A DNA stretch of 64,000 nucleotides from an uncultured Allobosea sp. (GTDB taxonomy: Bacteria > Pseudomonadota > Alphaproteobacteria > Rhizobiales > Beijerinckiaceae): NCBI RefSeq assembly GCF_945956895.1, contig NZ_CAMFJF010000012.1:54931-118930 (forward strand). The letters are read 5' to 3'. Under the pieces are notes generated by a model. That model was given only the letters and a program-made list of their open reading frames with translations, was not told the DNA's origin and did not search any database. Position numbers and translations under genes: made by a program. Each line of letters starts with the position of its first letter. Position 1 is the stretch's first letter. Positions 35,666 through 45,138 of the stretch are shown piece by piece.

Positions 35666-36412
35666 ATGTCCGTTCCCGATTTCGCCCGGCATCGGCTCTT
35701 CATCGACCTGTCCTTCGCTTCGGAGGCGATTCTCCCGCTGGAGCGGGAGCAGGCCAATTATCTCCTGAACGTCCTGCGGCTGCGGGTCGACGGCACGGTG
35801 CTCGTCTTCAACGGTCGCGACGGTGAATGGCTCGCGCGCCTCGTGCCGGAAGGGCGCAAGCAGGCGAGCCTCGAGCTGGTCCGGCAGACGAAGCCGCAGC
35901 CGCCGGCTTCCGACCTGCATTACCTGTTCGCACCGCTGAAGCATGCGCGGCTCGACTACATGGCGCAGAAGGCGGTCGAGATGGGGGCGGGCGTCCTCCA
36001 GCCCGTGCTGACCCGGCGCACCCAGGTTTCGCGCTTGAACCTGGATCGCCTGCGCGCCAATGCCGTCGAGGCGGCCGAGCAATGCGGCATCCTGAGCCTG
36101 CCCGCGATCGAGGCGGAACGGCCGCTCGAAGCGGCGCTCGCCGCACTGGCGCCGGAACGGCTGCTGATCTTCTGCGACGAAGGCATGGCGCAGGCGAGCC
36201 CGGTCGCGACGCTGGCGGCGCATGGGCCTGCGCCGCTCGCCGTTCTGATCGGCCCCGAGGGCGGTTTCGACGAGGCCGAACGGCAGTTGATCCGGGCGCG
36301 GCCCAATACGCTGCCGATCTCGCTCGGTCCGCGCATCCTGCGGGCGGACACCGCAGCGGTGGCGGCGCTGGCTCTGGTTCAGGCGGTTCTCGGCGACTGG
36401 CCGCGCGCCTGA
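35666..36412 (+). CDS. rsmE: 16S rRNA (uracil1498-N3)-methyltransferase
   Basis: A SPOUT methyltransferase of 248 residues. It has the N-terminal PUA-like domain (RHRLFIDLSFASE, YLLNVLRLRVDG) and the C-terminal knot with AVLIGPEGGFDEAE and LGPRILRADTAAVAALA. ATG 35666 follows GGAGG. The frame runs open far upstream across the divergent exported-protein gene but that part is not coding. Confidence 0.95.
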   Translation: MSVPDFARHRLFIDLSFASEAILPLEREQANYLLNVLRLRVDGTVLVFNGRDGEWLARLVPEGRKQASLELVRQTKPQPPASDLHYLFAPLKHARLDYMAQKAVEMGAGVLQPVLTRRTQVSRLNLDRLRANAVEAAEQCGILSLPAIEAERPLEAALAALAPERLLIFCDEGMAQASPVATLAAHGPAPLAVLIGPEGGFDEAERQLIRARPNTLPISLGPRILRADTAAVAALALVQAVLGDWPRA

Positions 36413-36413
36413 C

Positions 36414-36442
36414 GCGCTGGCGGCAAGGCTTGCCGCCAGCGC
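36414..36442 (+). terminator. strong hairpin after rsmE
   Basis: A perfect 13-bp stem (GCGCTGGCGGCAA and its complement) has a 3-base loop and starts one base after the rsmE stop. There is no clear T-run, so it may be an incomplete terminator or transcript stabiliser. Confidence 0.55.
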
Positions 36443-36580
36443 CGGTCGCCTTTGCGCGAATGCACGGCGCTGGTCGTTGTCGTGCGCCCGGCGCTCGCCT
36501 ATGTCTGTGCATCCTCTGCCGGTTCCCCTTGCACTTTCGGTGTCGGGGCCGGCCGTCTTGCCTCATCTGCCGGAGCGCCC

Positions 36581-37960
36581 ATGGCTCGCGACGTGTCCGA
36601 TTCGACCCCGATCGGCTCCAAGGCCGAACTGATTGCCTGGATCGCCGCCGGCGAGAAACCGGCCTCGTCCTTCCGCATCGGCACCGAGCACGAGAAATTC
36701 CCGTTCTACCGGAGCGATCTCGGCCCGGTTCCCTATGAAGGTCGGGGTGGCGCGGGCGGCATCCGCGCCTTGCTCGAAGGCATGCAGCAGCGGCTCGGCT
36801 GGGAGCCGATCGTCGATGCCGGCCATATCATCGGGCTCGCCGGACCGGATGGCGGCGGGGCGATATCGCTGGAGCCGGGCGGGCAGTTCGAACTGTCGGG
36901 CGCGCCGCTGGAGACCCTGCACCAGACGGAGGCCGAGCTTCAGGCCCATCTCGCCGATGTGAAGGCGGTGGCCGCGCCTCACGATATCGGCTTCGTCGCG
37001 CTCGGCGCCTCGCCGCTCTGGACCCGCGCGGAGACGCCGGTGATGCCGAAGGGCCGCTACAAGATCATGGCCAACTACATGCCGAAGGTCGGCACGATGG
37101 GCCTCGACATGATGTTCCGGACCTGCACCGTGCAGGTCAATCTCGACTTCGCCAGCGAGGCGGACATGGTCCGCAAGCTCCGGGTCTCGCTGGCGCTGCA
37201 GCCGCTCTCCACCGCCCTGTTCGCCTCCTCGCCTTTCCTGGAGCGCAAGCTCAACGGCTTCCAGTCGATGCGCTCCGAGATCTGGCGCGACACCGACAAG
37301 GCACGTTCCGGCATGCTCGCCTTCGCCTTCGACGAGGGCATGTCCTATGAGGGCTATGTCGACTGGGCGCTCGACGTGCCCATGTATTTCGTCAAGCGCG
37401 GCGATACCTATCACGATGTCGCCGGCGCTTCCTTCCGCGACCTGCTGGCCGGCCGCCTGCCGCAACTGCCGGGCGAGAAGGCCACCATGTCGGATTGGGC
37501 GAACCATCTCTCGACGCTCTTCCCCGAGGTCAGGCTCAAGCGCTTCCTGGAGATGCGCGGCTGCGATGCCGGCCCGCCCGACATGCTGGCCGCGATGCCG
37601 GCCTTCTGGGTCGGGCTGCTCTATGACACCACGTCGCTCGACGCGGCCTGGGAACTCGTCAAGGGTTGGAGCGCGGCCGAACGGCAGGCGCTGCGCGATG
37701 CGGTTCCGCGCGAAGGGCTTGCCGCCACGATCGGCGGACGCAAGCTCGCGGAGATCGCCGCCGAGGTCGTGGAACTGTCGCGCGCCGGCCTCGCCCGCCG
37801 GGCCCTCAAGAACGATGCCGGGGAGGACGAGACCCGTTTCCTGACGCCACTGCATGCGATTCTGGAGCGCCGCCAGAACCTCGCGCAGGTGCTGGAAGCG
37901 CGCTACCGCGATGCCTGGAATGGCAGGGTCGAGCCCGTCATGACCGAGATGGCGCTCTGA
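36581..37960 (+). CDS. gshA: glutamate-cysteine ligase, plant/alphaproteobacterial type
   Basis: Catalyses the first step of glutathione synthesis. The 459-residue protein belongs to the class shared with plants and proteobacteria and not the E. coli type. It shows FRIGTEHEKFPF, SLEPGGQFELSGAPLETLHQT, RTCTVQVNLDF and the SEIWRDTDKARSG segment. ATG 36581 is used; the frame is open 43 codons further upstream, but that part is unlike the family. Confidence 0.94.
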   Translation: MARDVSDSTPIGSKAELIAWIAAGEKPASSFRIGTEHEKFPFYRSDLGPVPYEGRGGAGGIRALLEGMQQRLGWEPIVDAGHIIGLAGPDGGGAISLEPGGQFELSGAPLETLHQTEAELQAHLADVKAVAAPHDIGFVALGASPLWTRAETPVMPKGRYKIMANYMPKVGTMGLDMMFRTCTVQVNLDFASEADMVRKLRVSLALQPLSTALFASSPFLERKLNGFQSMRSEIWRDTDKARSGMLAFAFDEGMSYEGYVDWALDVPMYFVKRGDTYHDVAGASFRDLLAGRLPQLPGEKATMSDWANHLSTLFPEVRLKRFLEMRGCDAGPPDMLAAMPAFWVGLLYDTTSLDAAWELVKGWSAAERQALRDAVPREGLAATIGGRKLAEIAAEVVELSRAGLARRALKNDAGEDETRFLTPLHAILERRQNLAQVLEARYRDAWNGRVEPVMTEMAL

Positions 37961-37985
37961 CGCTCCTGTCGGCGCCTCCGCTTTT

Positions 37986-38010
37986 CGCCCGAAAATCGCA
38001 ATTTCGGGCG
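37986..38010 (+). terminator. hairpin after gshA
   Basis: A 9-bp stem CGCCCGAAA/TTTCGGGCG with a 7-base loop lies 25 bases after the ligase stop. There is no strong T-tract. Confidence 0.45.
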
Positions 38011-38064
38011 GATTGCGATCCTGAAATTAACGAGTTGGATGAAGCTCGCCGCTAACCTGTCGGC

Positions 38065-38244
38065 ATGGAGCGGATCAGAGCCAGCTTTCTCGAGCTAGTT
38101 CGCGACGAGCGCGGTGCGACCGCGATCGAATACGGCCTCATCGCGGGCATCATCTCGACGACGATCATTACCTGGGCCACCTTGTACGGAAACCAGATCG
38201 GTTCGTTCCTGACGGCCGCCGCGAACGCGATCAAGCTGCCCTGA
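38065..38244 (+). CDS. Flp-family type IVb pilin
   Basis: A 59-residue prepilin. After a short charged leader (LELVRDERG) comes the prepilin peptidase site G followed by ATAIEYGLIAG, then a hydrophobic helix and a short tail ending in KLP. This is the classic Flp/TadA-system pilin layout with the Glu at +5. No other tad or cpa genes are nearby, so it is an orphan pilin gene. It converges on the LysR gene with a ten-base gap. Confidence 0.88.
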   Translation: MERIRASFLELVRDERGATAIEYGLIAGIISTTIITWATLYGNQIGSFLTAAANAIKLP

Positions 38245-38253
38245 AGCCTTCGT

Positions 38254-39135
38254 TCATTCGGCTGCGGTCTTGAAGCTCGCCAGATTGTCGAGGCTCTGGA
38301 TGATGTGCTCGGCCAGCGCATTCGACAGCACCGAAGGGTCGAAGCGGGTCCGCAGCAGCCCGATCTTGCACGACGGCAAGGTTGCGAAGCCTTCGGATGG
38401 GCCGAGGATGCGCATGCCCGGCCTGACCGCGCTTTCCGGCAGGACCGAGATCGCGAGCCCGGCCAGCACGGCGGCACCGACCGCCGTGGAGTTCCAGCTC
38501 GCATAGAGCACGCGGAAGCGCCGCCCCTTCGATTCCAGCGCATCGACCGCCGCCTGCCGCCAGTTGCAGGTCGGCCGCCCGAGCGCCAGCGGCAACGGAT
38601 CCTCCTCATGCACGCTGTGGCGTGCCGACGTGACCCAGAGCAGCGGCTCGATACGGATGATCTCGCCCTGGCCGCGGCTTTCGACATGGGTGATGATCGC
38701 AAGGTCGATATCGCCGGTCGCGATCCGCTCCGCCAGCATCGGCGTCGGTTCGCAGACCACCGTGACCTCGGCGCGCGGATTCGAATGGGCGAAGCGGGCC
38801 AGGATCTCCGGCAGGTAGCGATCGGCATAATCGTCGGGCACGCCGAGGCGGATGCGCCCCTTGAGATCGGCATCGGCAAAGGATGCCACGCATTCGAGGT
38901 TCAGCCTGACGATCCGGCGGGCATAGTCGAGCAGCCGCTCGCCATCCTCGGTCAGCTTGGCATGGCGGCCGTCGCGGCCGAACAGGGGGCGCCCGACCCG
39001 CTCCTCGAGTCGCTTCATCTGCATCGAGACGGCCGACTGCGTCTTAAAAACGATCTCGGCAGCGCGGGTGAAGGAGCCGGTATCGGCGATGGCGACGAAG
39101 GTCTTGAGCTGATCGGCATCGAGCACATGAGCCAT
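38254..39135 (-). CDS. LysR-family transcriptional regulator
   Basis: 293 residues. The N-terminal helix-turn-helix covers LKTFVAIADTGSFTRAAEIV, then KTQSAVSMQMKRLEERVG. The rest is the periplasmic-binding-protein-like effector domain. It is divergent from a DUF1127 gene with a T-N11-A dyad between them. Inducer unknown. Confidence 0.92.
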   Translation of the reverse strand: MAHVLDADQLKTFVAIADTGSFTRAAEIVFKTQSAVSMQMKRLEERVGRPLFGRDGRHAKLTEDGERLLDYARRIVRLNLECVASFADADLKGRIRLGVPDDYADRYLPEILARFAHSNPRAEVTVVCEPTPMLAERIATGDIDLAIITHVESRGQGEIIRIEPLLWVTSARHSVHEEDPLPLALGRPTCNWRQAAVDALESKGRRFRVLYASWNSTAVGAAVLAGLAISVLPESAVRPGMRILGPSEGFATLPSCKIGLLRTRFDPSVLSNALAEHIIQSLDNLASFKTAAE

Positions 39136-39148
39136 TGGCGATCCCCGT

Positions 39149-39169
39149 CACTGTTCATCAATATCAGTG
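39149..39169. promoter_or_regulatory. LysR-type operator candidate
   Basis: CACTG, 11 bases, CAGTG. The dyad spans T-N11-A, the core form of a LysR box, 14 bases upstream of the LysR start and well placed for autoregulation and control of the divergent gene. Confidence 0.5.
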
Positions 39170-39314
39170 TTGCGAGACATCATAACCATTCGTTTGGCTG
39201 ATGGCCAGAGCCTCGCTAAGGTCCGGGTGCTCTCCAAAAGTTCCCTGTCAATGGCGCGTCCGGGTGGGGTGGAGGGGCTCAGATCCACGTTCCGCACCGC
39301 CAAAGGAGGCCGTC

Positions 39315-39677
39315 ATGCTGCTCATGACCATTGCCGCGAAGTCGCTCTCGTCCGTTTCGGCCGGCGTCACGCGTGTTGCCACCATCGGAGCTGCCGGAAC
39401 GATTCAACTCGTGCGCGCGCTCATCCATCGCCGTGAGGTGATGCGTCTTGGCGCCGAGCTCGACGAGCGCGGGCTCAAGGATATCGGCCTCGTCCGTTCG
39501 GATATCGACGGCGCGCTGGCGGCGTCCTGGCTGGACGATCCGTCGGCCGTGCTGGCGGAGCGCTCGCGCTCTTCGTCGAATCTCGCAGCCGCGCGGCGCG
39601 ATCATGCCCTGCGCCATGCCGGCTCCGCGCCGATGCTGGCCGGGAAGGCCGATATCACGGTTGCACGCTGCGCCTGA
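39315..39677 (+). CDS. DUF1127 (YjiS-like) protein
   Basis: 120 residues. The central part RREVMRLGAELDERGLKDIG, then LVRSDID, is the DUF1127 motif, a small Arg-rich domain. Family members have been linked to RNA binding and phosphate/carbon regulation, but its role here is unknown. ATG 39315 is preceded by a perfect AAAGGAGG Shine-Dalgarno, suggesting strong translation. The C-terminal extension of about 45 residues is longer than usual. Confidence 0.82.
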   Translation: MLLMTIAAKSLSSVSAGVTRVATIGAAGTIQLVRALIHRREVMRLGAELDERGLKDIGLVRSDIDGALAASWLDDPSAVLAERSRSSSNLAAARRDHALRHAGSAPMLAGKADITVARCA

Positions 39678-39762
39678 CCCCTTGGCGACAGCGTCCCTGC
39701 GGGCGGGAGCTTCGTGCTTCCGCCCTTTTTCATGCCTGTGTGAGATGCGCGCCTGATATGGG

Positions 39763-40647
39763 TCAGCGGCGCCCCTGACCGCCGCCGAGCATGGCGTCGA
39801 GGATCGACTTCAGCGCGTTCTGATGATCGTCCTGGATCTGGCGACCGTGCTCGAACATCTGGTTGAGCGCGTCGAGGCCGATCGAGCCCGGCCCGGCGGC
39901 CGAGGAGGATGGAGCCTCTTCAGGTTCGGGCTCAGGTTCCGCTGCGCGCCGGGGTGCGCTGCGCGGAGCAGGCGCCGGTTCGGGTTGGGGCGCCGCCATA
40001 CCGCCGAACATGCCGCCGAGGATCTGGCCGAGCGCGCCGCCGAACGGGTCGGACGGAGCCGCCTGCGGACTGGGCTGCGGCTGGCCACCGGCCTGACCGA
40101 ACATGCCCTTGAGGATCGCCTCGAACGGATTGGCTGGCATCTGCGGCTGTTGCGGCGCCGGCTGCATTCCCGGCATCTGGCCGCGCATCATTTCGGCGAA
40201 CTGGCCGAGAATGCCGCCCAGCCCCTCGTTGCTCGACGTCTTGGACAGGCCGCCCATCAGCATGGCGGCGATGACCGGCAGCATCTGCTTGAGGATCGCT
40301 TGCGAGACGCCGCTGGTCGCCGCCGCCTGTGCCGCGATCGCCTGGCTGACTTCGCGCGAGCCGAAGAGCTGGCTCAGCACGTCGTTGCCGGCGTTCTGAG
40401 CCCCGGCCGGAATGCCATAGCCGCCGGCCTCGAAGAAGCGGGCGTAGGGCGAGGCGGTCATCATCTGGGCGAGCGAGCCGAAGGCGTAGGGGTCGCGCGT
40501 CTGCCGCTGCAGACCCATCGAGAAGGCCGGCAGCAGGGCGTCGAGCGCAGCCTGCGTCTGCTGCAGGCTCAGGCCGTATTGCTGGGCGAGATTCGGCAGC
40601 GCCTGGCCGTTCTGGGCCGACTGCATGATATCGAACAGGTTCATCAT
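39763..40647 (-). CDS. DUF937-type protein
   Basis: 294 residues. The first about 150 are helical and Met/Gln/Leu-rich with VSQAILKQMLPVIAAMLMGG, the DUF937 signature. The middle is Pro/Gln/Gly-rich (AAPQPEPAPAPRSAP) and probably disordered, and the end is a short conserved helix (ALNQMFEHGRQIQDDHQNAL). No signal peptide or membrane segment. ATG-ATG start at 40647 with GGGGAGA upstream. Function unknown. Confidence 0.78.
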   Translation of the reverse strand: MMNLFDIMQSAQNGQALPNLAQQYGLSLQQTQAALDALLPAFSMGLQRQTRDPYAFGSLAQMMTASPYARFFEAGGYGIPAGAQNAGNDVLSQLFGSREVSQAIAAQAAATSGVSQAILKQMLPVIAAMLMGGLSKTSSNEGLGGILGQFAEMMRGQMPGMQPAPQQPQMPANPFEAILKGMFGQAGGQPQPSPQAAPSDPFGGALGQILGGMFGGMAAPQPEPAPAPRSAPRRAAEPEPEPEEAPSSSAAGPGSIGLDALNQMFEHGRQIQDDHQNALKSILDAMLGGGQGRR

Positions 40648-40682
40648 CGACGCATCTCCCCGGCCGGCCTTTGGTTCCGTGC

Positions 40683-42086
40683 CTAAGAAGACGATAGCAG
40701 GGTGTCCTTGCCTGGCAAATCGATTGCGGCGCGGCGCTGCGCGGCCTTGTGCTCCAGCCTTGTGATGCCGCGGAAGGCGAAGACCAGCGCCAGCACCCCG
40801 AAGGCGACCGCCCCGAGCGCCGAGCCGGCGAGCGCTCCCTTCGGCCCGGCGAGATGGGCGCCGAGGATGGCGAGCGGCATGGTGCCGAGCGTCGCGCGGC
40901 CCCAGCTGAACAGCGTCGACAGGAACGGCATGCCGAGATTGTTGAACGCGGCATTGGCGACGAACAGCATGCCGACGAAGATCCACATCGGCCCGGCGAT
41001 CAGGCAGAAGAACAGCACCAGCTCCGCCGTCAGCCCCGTTGCATGGAAGGCGGAGACGATGGCGCCGCGGAAGGCGAAGAGCAGCGCCCAGGAGACGAGC
41101 ACGGAGGCGCCGGCGAAGATCGCCGCATCGGTCAGGCCCCGGCGCATCCGGTCGAAGCGCCCGGCGCCCCAGTTCTGCCCGAGAATCGGCCCGACCGCTC
41201 CCGACAGCGCGAAGAGCACGCCGAAGGCGACCGGCACGAGCCGGTCCATGATCGCAAGCGCCGCCACCGCCGCATCGCCGAAGCGGGCGACGACGCCGGC
41301 GAAGACGGCGTTGGCGATCGGGTTCGAGAGATTGGTCAGGATCGCCGGTCCCGCGATGGCGAAGGCCCGGGCGCTGTCCTGCCGGATGAAGGAGAGGCGC
41401 GGCCGCTCGATCATGTCATGCGCGACCACGCAAGCATGGAAGCCAATGGCGCAGATGATGATCCGCGCGAGCACGATCGCGATTGCCGCGCCGTCGGGCC
41501 CGAGTCCGAAGCCGAAGATCAGCAATGGGTCGAGCCCCGCCGTGACGATGCCGCCGCCGAGCGTGACGAACATCGCCCGCCGGGCATCGCCGATGGCGCG
41601 CAGGATGCCGGAGAAGCCCATGCCGATCGCCATCAGGATGTTCGACGGCAGCACGATATGCAGGAAGGAGAGGGCGACCGCATGCGACTGGTCATGCGCG
41701 CCGAGCAGGCTGAGCAGCCAGGGCAGCAGCGGCAGCGCGACGAGCGACAGGACGAGCGCCACGATCGCCGACAGGGCCATGGTCGAGGCCGCGATGCGCC
41801 GCGCCGCCGGGCGGTCGCCTGCCCCGACGCTGCGCGAGGTCAGCGCGGTGACTGCGATCATCAGGCCGACATTCACCGAGACCATCAGGTAGAGCACGAT
41901 GGTGGCGAAGCCGACGCCGGCCGTCGCCTCCGGCCGCCCGAGCCAGGAGACATAGAGCAGCGACAGAAGATCGACGACGAACACCGCCATGAGGCCGACC
42001 GAGCCCGTCGCGGTCATCACCGCGACATGGCGCATCAATGGGCCTTCGAGGAAGACGGCCTGCGGCCGGGCCGAGGCCCGGCTCAT
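40683..42086 (-). CDS. MATE-family multidrug/metabolite efflux transporter
   Basis: A 467-residue polytopic membrane protein with twelve predicted helices in two similar halves. It contains a GFSGILRAIGDAR segment, GAVGPILGQNWGAGR and an AFNNLGMPFLSTLFSWGR segment, all matching MATE exporters driven by H+ or Na+. Its start overlaps the antiporter stop by four bases. Substrate unknown. Confidence 0.9.
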   Translation of the reverse strand: MSRASARPQAVFLEGPLMRHVAVMTATGSVGLMAVFVVDLLSLLYVSWLGRPEATAGVGFATIVLYLMVSVNVGLMIAVTALTSRSVGAGDRPAARRIAASTMALSAIVALVLSLVALPLLPWLLSLLGAHDQSHAVALSFLHIVLPSNILMAIGMGFSGILRAIGDARRAMFVTLGGGIVTAGLDPLLIFGFGLGPDGAAIAIVLARIIICAIGFHACVVAHDMIERPRLSFIRQDSARAFAIAGPAILTNLSNPIANAVFAGVVARFGDAAVAALAIMDRLVPVAFGVLFALSGAVGPILGQNWGAGRFDRMRRGLTDAAIFAGASVLVSWALLFAFRGAIVSAFHATGLTAELVLFFCLIAGPMWIFVGMLFVANAAFNNLGMPFLSTLFSWGRATLGTMPLAILGAHLAGPKGALAGSALGAVAFGVLALVFAFRGITRLEHKAAQRRAAIDLPGKDTLLSSS

Positions 42087-43948
42087 CGCTCAGGCTCTCC
42101 GACGCCGCCGACCGCGACCTCGGCGCCGCCATCGGCGATGACCTGCTCCGTTTCGGCATTGAGGGCCTTCGACTTGCCCTTGGGCGTGACGATCGGTTCC
42201 GGCGTAACGCGCGGCACACGGTTCAGCGCCGCCGCGATGCCCTCGTGGAACTGGATCTCCATGCGCTGCGCGTCACGGTCGCGAACATGGTCGATGACGA
42301 CTTCGGCCTCGTCACGGCTCAAGCCCAGCGTCTCGAGCGCGACGCGGCCGAAGCCGAGCGCCGACTCGAAGGTTTCGCGCATCTGAAAATCGACATTGGC
42401 CTTCATCAACTCGATGGCGTGGATGCGATCGAAGGCCCGGACATGCACGCGCAGCTGCGGGAATTCGGTCTTGACCATTTCGACGATGCGCAGGGCCGCA
42501 TCCTTGTTGTCGATGCAGACGCAGATCACCTTCACGCGCCCGGCGCCGGCGGCGCGCAGCACGTCGAGGCGCGTGCCATCGCCGTAATAGACCTTGAAGC
42601 CGAAGCGGGCAGCGGCGCGAATCTGTTCGACGTCGGAATCGATCACGGTGATGTTGATATGCTGCAGCAGCAGGGCCTGGGTCACCACCTGGCCGAAGCG
42701 GCCGAAGCCGATCACCATCACCTGGCTGTCGCTGACCCCGTCGAAATCCTCCTCCATCGTTTCCGGCTGGATTCGGGCCAGCAGCACCGCATCGATCAGC
42801 TTGGCGACGAGCGGGCCGAGCAGCATGCTGATCGCGGCGAGCGCGGTCACCATCGCCGCTTGCGGCGGCGTGAGCAGCCCCTGCGCCAGCCCCAGCGGCA
42901 GTAGCACGAAGGCGAACTCGCCGGCAGGCGAGAGCAGGGCGCCGGCCCGGATCGCCTCGATCCAGGATGAACAGGAAATCCGCAGGATCGAGGTGACGAC
43001 CGCGATCTTGAAGAGCACGAGCAGCGGCGCCGACACCGCCAGCAGCATCCAGTTGGTCGCGACCAGCTTGAGGTCGAGCGACATGCCGACCGCCATGAAG
43101 AACAGGCCGAGCAGCACGCCGCGGAACGGCTCGATATCGGCTTCGAGCTCGTGCCGGAAATGCGAATCCGCCAGCATCACGCCGGCGAGGAAGGCGCCCA
43201 TCGCCATGGACAGGCCGACATGCTCCATCAGCAGTGCCGCGCCCAGCACGATCAGCAACGCCGCCGCCGTCATCACATCCTTGGCGCCGGTATGGGCGAG
43301 GATGCGGAAGAACGGATTCAGCACGTAGCGCCCCGCCAGGATGATCGCGATCAGCGCGCTGAGTGCGATGCCGAGGCTGGCCAGCGCGCGCATCGGGCTG
43401 TCGGCCTGTGTGCTGCCGGTGCTGGCCAACAGCGGCAGCAGCGCCAGCACCGGCGCGATGGCCATGTCCTGGAACAGCAAGATCGAGAAGGTGCGCCGCC
43501 CATAGGATTCGCTGCCGTCGCCCCGCTCCGCCAATTGCTGGAGCGCGATGGAGGTTGCGGACAGCGCCAGTGCCACGCCGACGGCGACCGCTCCTGCAGC
43601 GGATAGACCGAAATACCAGCCGAACAGGCCGATGCCGGCGGCGCAGAGCGCCATCTGCACCAGGCCGGTGCCGAGAATGTCCTTGCGCATCGAGTAGAGG
43701 CGGGACGGTTGCAGCTCGAGGCCGACCAGGAAGAGCAGCAGCACCACGCCGATCTCGGCCGTGCTGCGGATGGCGTCGGGGTCCTTGATCAGGCCGAGGA
43801 GCGAGGGGCCGATCACGATGCCGGCGGCGAGATAGCCGAGCACCGCCGATTGCCCGAGCTTGCGGAACAGCGGAACGGCTATCACCGCCGCGGCGCAGAA
43901 GGTCAGGATCGGCGGCAGGAAGCTGACATGCGAGGCGGCGTCGGCCAT
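42083..43948 (-). CDS. Kef/CPA2-type monovalent cation:proton antiporter
   Basis: 621 residues. The N-terminal 12-13 helix CPA2 domain has LGYLAAGIVIGPSLLGLI, VLLLFLVGLELQPSRL and FLAGVMLADSHFRHELEADIEPFRGVLLG. A cytoplasmic TrkA-N (KTN) domain follows with VIGFGRFGQVV and YGDGTRLDVLRAAGA, then a charged tail. Such proteins exchange K+ for H+ and often respond to glutathione adducts. No KefF/KefG partner is adjacent. Confidence 0.93.
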   Translation of the reverse strand: MADAASHVSFLPPILTFCAAAVIAVPLFRKLGQSAVLGYLAAGIVIGPSLLGLIKDPDAIRSTAEIGVVLLLFLVGLELQPSRLYSMRKDILGTGLVQMALCAAGIGLFGWYFGLSAAGAVAVGVALALSATSIALQQLAERGDGSESYGRRTFSILLFQDMAIAPVLALLPLLASTGSTQADSPMRALASLGIALSALIAIILAGRYVLNPFFRILAHTGAKDVMTAAALLIVLGAALLMEHVGLSMAMGAFLAGVMLADSHFRHELEADIEPFRGVLLGLFFMAVGMSLDLKLVATNWMLLAVSAPLLVLFKIAVVTSILRISCSSWIEAIRAGALLSPAGEFAFVLLPLGLAQGLLTPPQAAMVTALAAISMLLGPLVAKLIDAVLLARIQPETMEEDFDGVSDSQVMVIGFGRFGQVVTQALLLQHINITVIDSDVEQIRAAARFGFKVYYGDGTRLDVLRAAGAGRVKVICVCIDNKDAALRIVEMVKTEFPQLRVHVRAFDRIHAIELMKANVDFQMRETFESALGFGRVALETLGLSRDEAEVVIDHVRDRDAQRMEIQFHEGIAAALNRVPRVTPEPIVTPKGKSKALNAETEQVIADGGAEVAVGGVGEPER

Positions 43949-44145
43949 GCGGAACTCGGTGCTTTGGAATGGTTTGGCTGTCCGGCGCGACGCTCGGCGT
44001 GGCGGCCCGTCGCTCTATCTAGGCTTTCGACGGCGATCCTGCGAGAGGCAATCGGTGATCACGGCGGCCTGCGCCGCTTCGCTTCCTTGACATCGCCCCG
44101 ATCCCGCCGAAAGAAGGCGCGGACTGATCGGAGTTTCCCCTGCGC

Positions 44146-45117
44146 GTGACAAAGCCGCCGCTCGACATCCTGCTCTGCGCCCCGCGCGGTTTCTGCGCCG
44201 GGGTTGTACGCGCCATCGACGCTGTCGAGAAGGCGCTGAAGCTGCATGGCGCGCCGGTCTATGTCCGCCACGAGATCGTCCATAATAAATACGTCGTCGA
44301 ATCCCTGAAGCGGAAAGGCGCGGTCTTCGTCGCCGAGCTCGACGAGGTGCCGGATGAGACGCGGCCGGTGATCTTCTCGGCCCATGGCGTCGCCAAGGCG
44401 GTGCCGGCGGCGGCGAGGGCCCGCAATCTCTTTGCCATCGACGCGACCTGCCCGCTGGTGACCAAGGTTCATCGCGAGGCCGAGGTCCATCACAAGCGCG
44501 GGCGCCACATCCTGCTCGTCGGCCATGCCGGCCACCCGGAGGTGATCGGGACGATGGGCCAGCTCCCCGGGGGTGCGATCACGCTGATCGAGACGCTGGA
44601 CGACGTCGCGACGCTCGAGGCGCCGGAAGGCCAGCCGCTCGCCTATGTCACGCAGACGACGCTGTCTGTTGACGATACCCGCGAGATCGTCGAGGCGTTG
44701 CAGGCCCGTTTCCCTGAGCTGATCGCTCCGCACAAGGAAGATATCTGCTACGCCACGACCAACCGCCAGGAGGCGGTGAAGCGCGTCGCGCCGATGGTGG
44801 ATGGGCTGATCGTCGTCGGTTCGCCCAATTCCTCGAATTCGCAGCGCCTGCGCGAGGTCGCCGAGCGCGCCGGCTGCCCGGTCGCGCGGCTCGTCCTGCG
44901 CACCGACGAGATCGACTGGTCGGTCTTCGGCCAAATCCGCAGCCTCGGCATCACCGCCGGCGCAAGCGCGCCCGAGGTGCTGGTCGAGGAGATCATCGAT
45001 GCCTTCGCCGCGCGCTACGAGGTTCGCGTCGAGACCGTTTCGACCGCCGACGAGAACGTCTTCTTCCCGCTGCCGCGCGAGTTGCGCGACGAGGCGGCGC
45101 CGGACGCGGCCGAATAA
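44146..45117 (+). CDS. ispH: 4-hydroxy-3-methylbut-2-enyl diphosphate reductase
   Basis: The final enzyme of the MEP isoprenoid pathway, a [4Fe-4S] protein of 323 residues. The cluster cysteines are in [21 protein letters not shown] and [10 protein letters not shown]. Also visible are [10 protein letters not shown], the FSAHGV motif and [11 protein letters not shown]. Translation starts at GTG 44146. It is 21 bases upstream of thrB. Confidence 0.96.
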   Translation: MTKPPLDILLCAPRGFCAGVVRAIDAVEKALKLHGAPVYVRHEIVHNKYVVESLKRKGAVFVAELDEVPDETRPVIFSAHGVAKAVPAAARARNLFAIDATCPLVTKVHREAEVHHKRGRHILLVGHAGHPEVIGTMGQLPGGAITLIETLDDVATLEAPEGQPLAYVTQTTLSVDDTREIVEALQARFPELIAPHKEDICYATTNRQEAVKRVAPMVDGLIVVGSPNSSNSQRLREVAERAGCPVARLVLRTDEIDWSVFGQIRSLGITAGASAPEVLVEEIIDAFAARYEVRVETVSTADENVFFPLPRELRDEAAPDAAE

Positions 45118-45138
45118 TTCCAGCAGAAGAGTACGATC

